Assembly: GCF_000003605.2 (NCBI RefSeq) | Contig: NW_003118930.1 | Location: 693,739-726,265, forward strand | Direction: 5' to 3' | DNA length: 32,527 bases | Source of the DNA: Saccoglossus kowalevskii | Lineage: Eukaryota; Hemichordata; Enteropneusta; Harrimaniidae | In this document: one piece after another, positions 1 to 10,731 of the stretch | Numbering within the stretch: the stretch's first letter is position 1 | Layout of the letters: every line of letters begins with the position of its first letter | Position numbers and translations under genes: made by a program | The notes under the pieces: generated by a model | Told to the model about the DNA's origin: nothing | The model's database searches: none | Seen by the model: the letters and a program-made list of their open reading frames with translations, nothing else

Positions 1-418
1 AAAGTACTAGACCTGTTGATTTGATACTTGTCGATTTAACATGTATGACTTGAAATATGGATATTGTTATTTTCATTTTTTTTTGAGAATTACCAGCCCC
101 ATTGTTAAGTTCCATGTTAGGATCGTCAGTGTACACAAGTGGGGACGTTGGCATGTGATCTCATTAATATAAATAATAATATAACCAATAACGAAGTGAG
201 ACGGGAGTGTCCTGGCAACAACAACTATGTACACAGCGCTTGGAGTATTATATCCACGGTGTTTAAAATATCACGCTCTTGTCATCGATCTCTGGAAACA
301 TACAATATGTGATGGAATATGAAATACAAATATTGTTTATAACCAGGATAGATCTGATTGAAGTACAATATTGTGTATATACAAGTAAGAGCACGCTTTC
401 TTTTGTTATTAATTGTAG

Positions 419-424
419 TTTATT
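419..424 (-). promoter_or_regulatory. Polyadenylation signal AATAAA of gene 1
   Basis: A canonical AATAAA on the minus strand lies about 80 bp past the stop codon at 504. The same hexamer sits at the same distance in copy 2, within conserved 3' flank. Confidence 0.6.
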
Positions 425-503
425 TATGGTCATAAACACAATATTATAACTAAACAAATTATATTGTCTATTTTTTAAACGGAACACCAATTTCTGGCTT
501 TAA

Positions 504-3500
504 TTATTCGTCAATACCAATACATGTTACTGGTTTCCCTGCAATAAAAAACAAATATATAAATGGAACGCACTGCAGACAACTACATAATTCATATTAC
601 CAAATCCAGCAACACATAATAAGACTCACCATGTTTACGCTCAGTCCTTGAACACACTTTATAATATTTGCCGTTTTCTCTGATCTTTTTAAAAGCGTCA
701 TTCCACCATTGACGTACAGGGCTTCCCTTGCGCAGAATCATAACTTGTTCATTGCTACCCCCGTGGACTCCAGAACACTCCAAGCCAGGTCCGACGGCTT
801 TGACTTGATCCTCTATTTCGTTCACGGCAGTATAGGCAACAAATATGGCATCAACCTATTAAATATGCAAACAAATTTGAACGAAAAACGAGCACAAGTA
901 AATTAACATCTTGCGCTTTCTCTTAAATATTATGATGTAAAACTACCTAACTTTAACATGTATTCGGTCTTGTCCATGTGGTAACTATCAATCAATTGAT
1001 ATGGTAAAATGATATACATGACAAAGACACCACTGTTTTGTAAGATCGTATGTGTAACACATACACTTATTTGTAACTGTTACACACAAGCTCGAATCGT
1101 CAGTATCAAACACGCTTAGGGTTGAGAGAATCGCTATAAAAACTAAAATACTGGTTTAGAACAGATTGGACGATGATGTGCTAAAAACTGTTCATATATG
1201 TACTCATTTACATATATGTCTATATTTATTAGCTATATGTTCGAGACGTTAGTATATTCCAGCAATTATGAATTCCAAAAATTGAAAGAATCTGGACAAC
1301 CAAACTCATGATCCAAGTCCAGGTTTAGGTATAAATCGGACGAGACATTCATTTGAATATATATAAATACATAAAACACTTATTCGTCTTGTTTTCATAA
1401 ACAGTTGCATATAGGAATACAGCACAGAGAAATGGAAGAAGTACACATACCTCTTGTTTCTTGAGCATGTCCAGTAACGTGTAAATATCTGCTACATATT
1501 TTTTTTGACTTGGCTCCAATTGTTCGATATTTTTAGTTCGACCATCTCGAACAATGCACGCTTCATCAGTAAACCAGCCACTTAGAAAACCTGGATTCAA
1601 CATTTTATGCAAATAAAATTAGTAAATACACACAATTTGATCTTTGGTTCACTGATGAACACTTAGAGTATGTACACAACATTTCTACTTTGGGGTAATA
1701 ATAAACCATATTTGAAATAAAATCTTTTCCGATTCAATATTCTTACTATTCCCCAGTTATTATTAAAACAAGGATGAGCAGAAATAATTACTGTTTAATA
1801 CCTATTCTTTTACCACTGACGTCTGTTGGATCAAAGTCTCCCTTGCTATCATTCAAGACATAGAATTCACTTATAATGTTCAGCTTGGAAAACGGGTCAG
1901 TGAAATCAAAGAGTGGGATTCTTGGTAGAGTTTTGTAGTAAACAAAGCAACCATCATACCAGTTGCCCAATAGACCTGTGAACAGGAGCAGAAGACTAAA
2001 GTAACATGAAGGGTAATATCTGTATTACGCAAATGCAGAAGAATATTATTCACACCAATGATTATTCAACACAGCAAACACAATTTCATATGTTTATTGT
2101 TCTGCAAGTAAACCAACAACATTATTGCACCAAGATAAGCTATGTTCGATTACACATCTCTTCTCATACCTTGACCTGCTCTTGGACGCCCACCATCGCT
2201 CTGCGTGTAACAATTATTGTAGTCATCGTACATGATTGCACATTCCTTGCCAGCTTCTTTGCACACTACAAATAATCAACAATGTGGATTTATATAGTTT
2301 AAATGGTCGATTATATAAGCTAAAAGCTTCATGTTTTCAAATCATATTTTTAATCAAAAATGTTAATATGCTGAAGTCAACTGTATTAAATATATTTAAT
2401 TAGTGTAATCACTTGATGGTATTAGCACTGTTATTTAACAATAACAATACTTTACAGAACACTTGTGTGCTACTACTTCATCTAAACACTCAACTCAAAT
2501 TGATTTTAATGCAAGTTTATAGATTAGTGATTATTCAACCAGCACCTTCATTCATCAGATCAACCAGAAATCCCTGGATGTTTCCTTCTTTGTCACTGTG
2601 TGGATAAAATAATTAGTGGTAAGGCAATATCCGTTTCAAAATTGGACTTCTTGTGAAAGTTATTTAAAATATGCATTTACTTTGACTACCCAATACATAC
2701 ACAAACTTGCACTGCATTTGCATACATGTTTCAACTTACATATACTCATATTCTCCTTCCGGTGTGAGACTTGTTGAGAACAGCCATGTTCTGTTATATT
2801 CAGGTTTGGCTACAGTTGGCACTTGCTTAACAGGCTGGTAGTAGAAATCTGACTGAGAAAAGAAAACAAATATATTCATAAATGTCTACATGACATTGTT
2901 AATTAAATATAGCTAGAACTATCTTAATTCGGTGTCACGTGCCTGATTGTTGATCATAACATAGTTATTTACCACTGTACAGTAATCGAAAAACTGGATA
3001 TAATAAATTAAATATTTGACCTCAACTGCTGACATGACACTGTCAAAGTGTGTAATACATCCACTAAAATTGTATTTTATTACTTGTGTGGATAGAGAAA
3101 GTATCGAGTGTCTAATATCTGATTGTCATTTATTTGACATATTTAATCACTTTATAAGTAAATATGGGGATAAATATATCGAACTTTACGCATGCTATAC
3201 TGGGACACGTAAATACATTCGCGTGTGGTTAATTAATTTTGGGGAAGCAACTACAAGATATCATCCTTCATATCATACATACCAGTATGTCAGGTACATA
3301 TTCCGTCAAAGCACTAGAAACTGAACCAAAAAATAAAAAAAAGTGGTAATGGTTGATAAATATTTTGGGGTCTGACATAAAAGGTAGGCAAATAAGTACA
3401 ATTTACGGGTTGAACACGCACTAGTATAATAATAGAGGGCGTGTCCTGTGTCTGCCTGCCATTCATTTAATACTTTGAAATGCAGTCATTCCAAAGATTT

Positions 3501-4500
3501 GTCATCAATAGACATTCTCACTGATGTTTTAACATATTAGATGACAAGTGGTTATTTTTTCTTCTATGTGACTTCTTCTATTTCTTAATTATAACATGTT
3601 TCAGTCACAATATTTATTAAAGTACGCTAGTAGGATTGATGATTCTTTTGAATTGTATCTCACTAAGTTCATTTCGAAATGAAATATTCAAAACTTAGAA
3701 TATGTTTTTCTTAATATATATTTTGCTCTATAAATTACCGTTGTGACTGTATGTTAAATATTTTAAAATTATCACTTGGTGAACTTACTATGTGATTCAA
3801 AATATGCCAATCAAATAGAGTCTGAAGTACATGATGGTTCAAAATATATTTTTGTAGGAGCATAGAAACAGCGAGTTAAAATTTATCTGTGAATCATAAA
3901 CTTTCTAAAAGTTTCTAAGCATGCTACTGTAACAACGTATACATTATCTGAAAAAAATGGCAGTGAATATGATGTACCAGTGTTTGTCTTAAAAATATCC
4001 TGACGGCAAATTCGGTATAGTATTTTATTTAATATTCGAACTATTGAAAACACAATTTCCCACTCTCCTAGTCACGCGAAATGCATAGAATGTTCGTAAC
4101 GATGTATGCTAGACAATCTTTTTCAGATTTCATTTATCTGCCCTTGGTTGTTATCTACGATTAAATATCAACATGAACGCTACTCAAAATCTCTGTCGTT
4201 TGACCTATGATTGGACTTTTGACCGGAGAATTTTTAAAACTGATATTATCTTAGCAGTTCGACCTTTTATTTGAGACTATATAACTATTATATAGAATAT
4301 GTATGCTGAATTGAATGTTAATATGACCATCTCAGTGTGTCTACAGTGTCATATTGACCACAGGTAGGCTAAAGATTCTTACAACAAACATGGAAGACAA
4401 CAGTCATGACCACAATAACGCTGCTTGCCATATATTGATTTAAAAAAGTGACACACTCACCTAATGCAATGCCTAGAATAAGTATTGCTGCTCCAGACAT
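504..4500 (-). CDS. Secreted solute-binding protein family 3-like gene, copy 1 (nine exons)
   Basis: I assembled this gene from nine exons with GT-AG borders and compatible phases: 4461-4500, 3283-3320, 2740-2852, 2546-2595, 2170-2265, 1802-1975, 1451-1590, 630-855 and 504-538. They total 912 nt and give 303 residues ending GIDE-stop. Residues 1-17 look like a signal peptide with cleavage after VSSA. The rest reads as one SBP_bac_3 domain: GFLVDLMNE at 72-80, a Thr-Leu-Pro-Arg stretch (Arg131, the place where this family usually holds the ligand carboxylate) followed by FDFTDPF at 135-141, DVSGKRIG at 164-171, VDAIFVAYTAV at 218-228, and RKGSP then WNDAFKKIRENGKYYKVC at 259-285. Eight cysteines (82, 89, 99, 122, 182, 244, 285, 298) and an NRT sequon at 46-48 fit an extracellular protein. 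No membrane segment follows the signal peptide, so this is not an ionotropic receptor. Amino-acid binding is inferred from the fold. The ATG at 4500 was chosen because it opens the hydrophobic leader in both copies; gene 1 alone has an in-frame ATG at 4587. Confidence 0.88.
3283..3320 (-). CDS. 38-nt microexon (exon 2) of gene 1
   Basis: This microexon lies between the acceptor TTCAG and the donor GTATGT on the minus strand. With the split codon from exon 1 it encodes VSSALTEYVPDIL, which finishes the signal peptide and begins the mature protein. It is needed to join the phase-1 donor of exon 1 to the phase-0 acceptor of exon 3, and it is conserved in copy 2 in length, phase and sequence. Gene predictors easily miss it. 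Confidence 0.82.
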
Positions 4501-4618
4501 AGTGGATAGTTCTATTGAGCGACGAATGAGCCGATATAGTACGTGACCGACACTGGCTTGCCGTGTATACTTCAACACTGCAGTCACGTATATGTTGTTC
4601 GTCTCCTTGTGACGGTGT

Positions 4619-4632
4619 TATCAGCACTGATA
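4619..4632. promoter_or_regulatory. Near-palindromic TATCAG/CTGATA (GATA-like) motif upstream of gene 1
   Basis: TATCAGCACTGATA holds two inverted GATA-factor-type cores (TTATCAG read one way, GTATCAG the other). It lies 119 bp upstream of the chosen ATG. A related motif lies at a similar distance from gene 2 and from the isolated exon at 9945-9993. Function is inferred. Confidence 0.35.
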
Positions 4633-5028
4633 CTAATCACAATAGATAAACCATCATCTGATGTCCATAGGTCACAACGCACGCTGTGAGACAACTGCGC
4701 ATGTCTTAAAACAACATTTATCTTGTAGTTATCTTACTGTACCATACTCATCTCTGCAGTAATGGCGTTATTTGGTGGAAGAGACAATTTATTGTAAAAT
4801 CTGTAAACAATTCCCAGTTGAATTGTTTGGATTAATTTCGTTATAGTGCTTTTGTGTGATGCAATGTCAAGCATAAGAGTATACCTTACTGTTTGTGGGA
4901 GAAATAACATAATTATTAATAATGACGCATGTATTATACGTAGTACTAATAAATAAATTCTAATTATTTCCATAAAATTAATAACTCGTATACATAATAT
5001 ATTTAATATGTGTATGTAATCTAGCGAC

Positions 5029-5440
5029 CATCTTGAATTTTCGAGGTGAATGTCCCGGCAAAGCATTCCACTACTACCTTGAAGTATTTCAGTATGTGAT
5101 TCTGCCCTCACAGTTTGGAATCAGTTTATCAACAGCAAAGCAGGTTGCTTCTTTCGTAGACACGCTCGGCCAGGCTATCGGGCTGCGTAGAGTGGAAGCT
5201 GGTTTGGCTTGCATGACAGTGACGATATCGATACATCATACAACTCATACATATCCAGACCAAAGCTATTCAAGCTATACTTAATTTCGAGTCTGATGTG
5301 AAGTGGTAAGCCATTCGGTTAGTATGCTTCAACTATCTTGCAACCACCGGGAATTGTGTTGTCAACACTGTTTAGTATCATGGAGGAGCAGGTATCATAC
5401 CCATAACCTCATGATGTCAACATATATTCTGCATGTAGCG
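5029..5440 (+). repeat. Dispersed repeat, copy A (partial)
   Basis: This copy starts CATCTTGAATTTTCGAGGTG and matches copies B (inverted, 15415-16301) and C (18081-18590). A and C share flanking sequence, so they are one insertion carried along by the tandem duplication. Copy A is broken internally around 5230-5300. I do not recognise the family. The ORFs within it differ between copies and look like chance. Confidence 0.65.
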
Positions 5441-5835
5441 CATTTAAATTTGAAAGTCCTTGCCAATATTGTCACGATTACAACCCAATATGCACTTCTC
5501 TCTTAGGCAGTTGTTCATTTACATGTTGACTTATCAAATATTATATGTGGTGGCAACGGAATCCGATGTTTTCTTTAATATGAGAGCTTTTCTTTACAAG
5601 CTCTTTCTCTGACATAAATAATCCTATTTTTCTCGAAGGTGCTTAGTATCTTGAACTGTTCCTTTATTCTCTCACATTTTAATGAATCTGAATATAGATG
5701 CTGTCAACTTTCTCCGTTTAAAGAAATTCTTGTAATCAATGCCCTTCTGTATCTATTGGCACAGTTTTCATCTTTTTCTTGTCTCTGTCAATTTCACTGA
5801 CATCCGCTTTAGGAACAGACTTACAGTTTTAATTT

Positions 5836-5894
5836 AATCAATACTAAGTGCGTCACTATGGCTACATCATTATGCATGCCTAGAATATGCATGT
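5836..5894 (+). repeat. 59-bp near-identical dispersed repeat, copy 1
   Basis: By hand alignment this matches 31989-32047 in the same orientation at about 56 of 59 positions. The core carries paired ATGCAT palindromes (ATGCATGCCTAGAATATGCAT-type arrangement, split here by CCTAGAAT). Flanks diverge at once, which suggests a small mobile or conserved element. The rest of 5441-6149 is AT-rich and shows no gene. Confidence 0.6.
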
Positions 5895-6149
5895 TAATAT
5901 ATATATCCTTCACCGCCAGATGTCACAACCTCCTTAAAATGGTCAGAGTTGCCTGGTGAAAAATTTAATTTCAATTTAAGAAATCTGTTAACATGCTTAT
6001 TTTCAGGAATAAGAATTGGATGATATATATTTTTGAAATTTCACCTGATATTGAAACTGTATTCCGGTGAAAGTACACCAAACAAATCATTGAGAAGATG
6101 ATGATGGACCCTTCTCCCAGTACTATGACCATTATATTGAATGCAGCTA

Positions 6150-7395
6150 TAATACTATAATAATACAAGTTTATATAGCGCCTAGTATCCATAGCAGTGA
6201 TGCTCAATGACGCTTAGTTCCACAGATAGGCTTGATGGAACAGGTAAGATTTGAGTTTGGTTTTGAACATTTGGTGCATAACAGATGTCATTTGGTAATT
6301 GATTCCATAAAGATGGCGAGGAATGGGCGAATGACCGGTCACCATAATTATTGAGATGAGTCCGAGGTACGACAAGTGTATGTTTCTTACTTGAGCGAAG
6401 GGTTCTCTGGTTTTGACTTTTGTGAATAAGGTCCGATATGTAGGGTGGTGTCAAACCATGCAGTGACTTGTACGTTTGTAGTAAAATTTTGAAGTGTATC
6501 CTATAGTGAACTGGCAGCCAATGTAATTTACGATCAAATGTTTTAGTACGTGTAATTAGACGGGCAGCACAGTTTTGAGCCCTCTGAAGCAGGTGTATCT
6601 GTGACTTTGGTAAGCCATAGAGTAAGGCATTGCCGTAATTCAGTTTAGCGGTTATAATAGAGTGAATGAGTTTAAGACAAGTATGCTCAGATAGATGTTG
6701 TCGAATGAGTCCTATGCATCTGATATGCATGTATATGCTCTGGCATGTACTGATGATGTTGCGAGCTGCTTTAACCGGTTTAACGAGTGTTGATCCAATG
6801 TTGATACCATGCAAGGGGTTTGGAGATTAGCAATATCTCTGTTTTACCATCATTTAGCTGTAGTTTCTTGTTAACCGTCCAAGCATTGATGTTAGATAGG
6901 CAATTTCCAATTTGGGATGTGGTAGCTGAAATGTTATCCTCAGTGAAAGAACGGTAAAGTTAATTGTCATCAGAGTATTGGTGAAAATGAAGATTGTGGT
7001 GACGAATAATTTGACCAAGTGATGAGATGTAAATTGAGAATAACAGGGGACCGTGATCCTTGGGGAACTCCATAATGAAGCGTTGTTTCTTTAGATGAAT
7101 GACCATTAATGACAATTGACTGATGTCTGTTCGTGAGATATGAAGATAGGCATTGCCAGGTGAGATCACATATGCCCAAGAAGGATGTCACGGTCGATCG
7201 TGTCAAAGGCAGCAGACAGGTCTAGGAGGACAAGGGTAACATATTGTCCTGAATCAATACACATTGATATGTCATTGTGGACCTTGATGAGTGCTGTCTC
7301 GTTGCTGTAAAATTTCCTGTCTGCAGACTGGAGAGGTTCCAGAAGAGAGTTCCCAGCGAGGTAGTCATTTAGTCTCCTAGCTGCTTCTGGTTATA
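6150..7395 (-). mobile_element. 5'-truncated, decayed CR1/L2-type LINE fragment
   Basis: Minus-strand frames give reverse transcriptase pieces in order: fingers (LNDYLAGNSLLEPLQSA, then ETALIKVHND) at 7290-7390, motif A VLLDLSAAFDTIDR near 7195-7245, SIVINGHSS then LHYGVPQGS near 7060-7120, and a motif C remnant YSDDN (YADD in active elements) near 6960. The C-terminal part LNYGNALLYGLPKSQI, HWLPVHYRIHFKILLQTYK and LHGLTPPYISDLI is at 6380-6660. The 3' end at 6150-6180 has the GGCGCTATATAAACTTG and TATTATTATAG tail usual for this group. Several frameshifts, an internal deletion before the SYLTNR segment and loss of everything 5' of 7395, including the endonuclease, make it inactive. The clade call rests on remembered family patterns, not a search. 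Confidence 0.85.
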
Positions 7396-9940
7396 ACCGC
7401 TTCATATTCCGAGTTTGTTTTGTCTCTCTTCCATGCATGCCTGGGTCAACATTGCCATCTCCTCTGCTTAGCAGTAGTCCTAATTTGCTCTCAATTTAGC
7501 AACAATGATAATTTCTGATCATGGTGTACTTATTCTTAATGTTATAATTGGCAATGCCATCTCATGTTTTAGGTGACTGGCACAAAACTTCCTCATGTAA
7601 CTGGATAAAAAAATATATGATGGAAGGACTGAACATTTTCTGTAGAACACGTTCTACTTCGTTTATTGTGGACTTTTTACCTCTCTTAAAGCAGCTAAAG
7701 CAAAACATGACTTTCCTTGGCCTTTTTCAGACATTTAGCCACTGTCATCTCTTCTATCTTGGTAAATGATCTGTCCAATGGTCATTGAATTCACAGCACA
7801 ACATTCCCTTCGCGAGTCTTCATGTGCATCGTATTGTGAAACCAGATTAAAGATGACCGCCCACTGTCATTGTTTCAGGGTTTCTATAGTGTGTGTCATT
7901 GTCAAAAAGTCCGTTCAGTGCTTATATAAACTGATTCTCCAAAGGGACACTCGGCACTTTTGGGTTTTTTGGGTTCTTTAGTAAACCAAATAAAGAACTA
8001 AATAGCATCCACAGTCAATTCACACTCTCACGACACCAGTGATAGAGTATATAGAACAATACAACGTAATTATAACTCTCCATACTTATCAATAAATAAA
8101 TAATCAAACTTTGGTGAACAAGATAATTCAATACTATTAATGACAACAAATATATTAATATGCTCGAGCAATTATAGAAATCATTTACTACAATAAATAA
8201 AAAATATGCTGGTGCAAAAAATGAATAAGGCGGTCGTTGGAAGTAAATTCTCCTACCTATACACAAGTTCCGTATGGTTATTATGCATACAGTTACTCAC
8301 AATGACATGGACGAAGCATGTGGTCGCGAATTCCATTGGTGAAGACACAAGCAATCCACAAGGAAAATATCCGACAATATAATTACGGTCCAGTTTTTAC
8401 TTTGTAACCGCCCTCCTTGTGTAGTGACTTTCAGGTACCGTGCTGGTTCAATTCATACTCAGGACAGCTTGCTAGCTCAGTTTCATGTCAGTTGGAGCAC
8501 ATGGCTGGAAACATGAAGAACAGCTCACAAGGAATTCACTACATCGCGACAAATAAAGGAATACACTACATTTAAATTTCCCGGCACATTTATAGCTGGA
8601 CATTCCATTCTAGTCTCAGGGGTGCAACTATTAGAATGATGACCAGTTTCCCATTCGATGCAGTCCAGTGAGGTAGTAAATAAACCAATGTAGTGCTGTT
8701 CGAAATTACAATGTCTGATTTGATTTGTCTGTGAGTGAACAAATGCTATTCAGAGTTGCATTTTATTGACTTCCCCTCAGTTTACCCTACACTTGACCGC
8801 CATAATGGGAAACATATTCGAGACTCCCTAGCTAGACCACATTGTTTGGAGTTAAGCATGTGCAAACCCATTAAATTAACATTAAATCACATGAATATAC
8901 AGACACTCTGTAACAGTCATCATTATTAACATAGTTAACGAATAGTAATCACTTGATTGCTTGCTTAAAGGTGGGCATTTCTGGATATGAGTGCATACGC
9001 GAGTATACATCCAGTGAGATATTACTTTAACCTGTTGACTGTGCCAACAATCGTTGAAAGATGGAAATAAAGAAAAAATATAGTTAATTGTGTGTTACAT
9101 CGGAAGATTGTAGGTCGGCTTTCATTACACGCTGTGCTTATGCTGGTGAGGTTCTTTTCTGATTCCAGTAAGGATGTGATTCGACATTGTGTGAATCATT
9201 CAAGTTTGTAATTTGCCCGTATATGCGCACTTGTCACATGTGTTAAATAAATAAACAATAAATACCCACAGGTAGAATGAACAATCACAAAGTCCTGTTA
9301 ACGAACATGTAGAAATAATAAATCCTATTTTTCCACATTTACTGTCGTCGAAATCAAGTTTCCTGGGCCCGATTATATATGCAAGTGTGCTTTTCTATTG
9401 CGTTCATGATCAGATGTCAAATATTAGCATTATTTAAATACCAGGCCGGGTATTGTATATTAACACAAACGTTTATGCCATCACATAAATGGCTGAAGAC
9501 ATTTTCACGCTTTTGTTCTCACATAGAGAAGGATGTTACACTGACCGAGTTTTGCTGTGCTAAGAGGGAATGACAAAGTTTGGGTTCAAACTCAAATCTC
9601 ACACAATAAACGATTTTACAGACACGCTGCTCATTGTGGCTTTTGGTCACTTTCATTTTATTTTTGGTATGCAAATGGTATGAGAACAAAAACGCATAAT
9701 CCGAGATTTTTATGTTCATGCACATTCACATATTGAGTAACATTTCGTAAATATTCAGGAGATTTATAAGACACATTCTATTCGAAAATAGAAGCATGGG
9801 TATATTACCCATTCTGAATATAACATAAGGTTTGTACGCAACACTTATGACAAGTATTGAAACGCTCTCCCGTTTTCTCTCATAGAAAGTAGTATGGTAT
9901 CTGTGGAGAAAGAAACTAAATGCCAGAAATACTAACAAAC
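7396..9940. other. Intergenic stretch without a recognised gene
   Basis: Only short frames occur here, with no family motif, tRNA-like fold or long repeat that I can see. Any later exons of a third paralog (first exon at 9945-9993) would be expected here, and I searched without success for the DFTDPF, GFLVDL and WNDAF codon patterns on the minus strand. Confidence 0.5.
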
Positions 9941-9944
9941 CTAC

Positions 9945-9993
9945 AGGATACAGTTGCAATACTGAAAACAAGTATGCCAAGTGATGCAAGCAT
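9945..9993 (-). CDS. Possible isolated signal-peptide exon of a third paralog
   Basis: On the minus strand an ATG opens MLASLGILVFSIATVS, a typical signal-peptide core, and ends at a GT (TCCT then GTAGGT) in phase 1, as in exon 1 of both complete genes. It lies about 740 bp beyond the stop of gene 2, where the next head-to-tail member would begin, with a TATCAGCGCTGATA palindrome 89 bp upstream. I found no matching later exons between 5440 and 9900, so this is either a relic, an unrelated secreted gene whose other exons I cannot see, or chance. Confidence 0.35.
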
Positions 9994-10081
9994 CTTGGAT
10001 ATATGTAAGCAGACAGTTCCACAGCTTTGCCCCACAAAACACTTCAGTACAGGCGTTGTGGAGTGGTTTTTTCCCTGTTAT

Positions 10082-10095
10082 TATCAGCGCTGATA
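10082..10095. promoter_or_regulatory. Perfect palindrome TATCAGCGCTGATA upstream of the isolated signal-peptide exon
   Basis: This 14-bp perfect palindrome has two inverted GATA-type cores, 89 bp upstream of the ATG at 9993. It is a cleaner version of the motif upstream of gene 1 and supports the view that a third paralog began here. Confidence 0.35.
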
Positions 10096-10646
10096 CATAT
10101 ACACGTGTGATATTAAGACGTATGATATTAAGGCATGTGAAATAATATGTTCAGTGTTACAAAATCAAATCTACTGTTTAATATCTATCATGGGTATCAG
10201 ATTACTAAAAAAATACGGTAATTATGCACCGACTAATTAGCTCAACTTGATTCTAAAACTAAATTAAAACTTAAAAGTAATGTGAATTAAGTAATGTCTG
10301 CTTTTGCTATCAAAATTTAGTTTCCTCCAAATTATTATAATGGTGATGCCATGGAGAAATCGGATTATGGGTGGAATATAATATACGATTTACTGCCAAT
10401 TAGTTATGTTAAACATTAATGAAGGAAGGTGGAAGTGCGCTGGCAGCAACAGGCAAGTACACAGCGCTTGGGATATCTTATCTACAGTGTTTATAATACC
10501 ATACTCTTGTCATCGACCGCTGAAACATACAATATATGATGGCAAATGAAATACAAGTATTGTTTTTAACCGGGATGCGATTTTTGTTAAGTACAATATT
10601 GTGTATATACAAGTAGGAACACGTTTTTCTGTTTCAATAATTGTAG

Positions 10647-10652
10647 TTTATT
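10647..10652 (-). promoter_or_regulatory. Polyadenylation signal AATAAA of gene 2
   Basis: A canonical AATAAA on the minus strand lies about 80 bp past the stop codon at 10732, matching the position in copy 1. Confidence 0.6.
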
Positions 10653-10731
10653 TATGGTCACGTATACAATATTAAAACTAAACAAATTACATTGTTTTTT
10701 TTTTAAACGGAATATCAATTCCTGGCTTTAA

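Larger units (their letters stand above)
195..5440. repeat. Tandem duplication unit, copy 1
   Basis: This segment aligns along its length with about 10422-18390: 3' flank, all exons, most introns, and roughly 900 bp upstream of the ATG including repeat copy A. Introns keep recognisable identity as well as exons, for example around 3020-3060 against 13365-13400 and 4200-4320 against 17120-17280. The borders are approximate because similarity fades at both ends. Confidence 0.8.

Noticed and set aside
4734-5111. 125-codon minus-strand open frame
   Set aside because: It crosses from duplicated upstream DNA into repeat copy A and is not kept in the matching region of copy 2.
8820-8870. GGAGTTAAGCATG resembling 5S rRNA internal control sequence
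   Set aside because: Only a short match; the rest of a 5S gene is absent.
9726-10037. 103-codon minus-strand open frame with hydrophobic stretches
   Set aside because: Its frame runs through the possible donor at 9945. The leader MLASLGILVFSIATVS in another frame explains the hydrophobic-looking sequence better.
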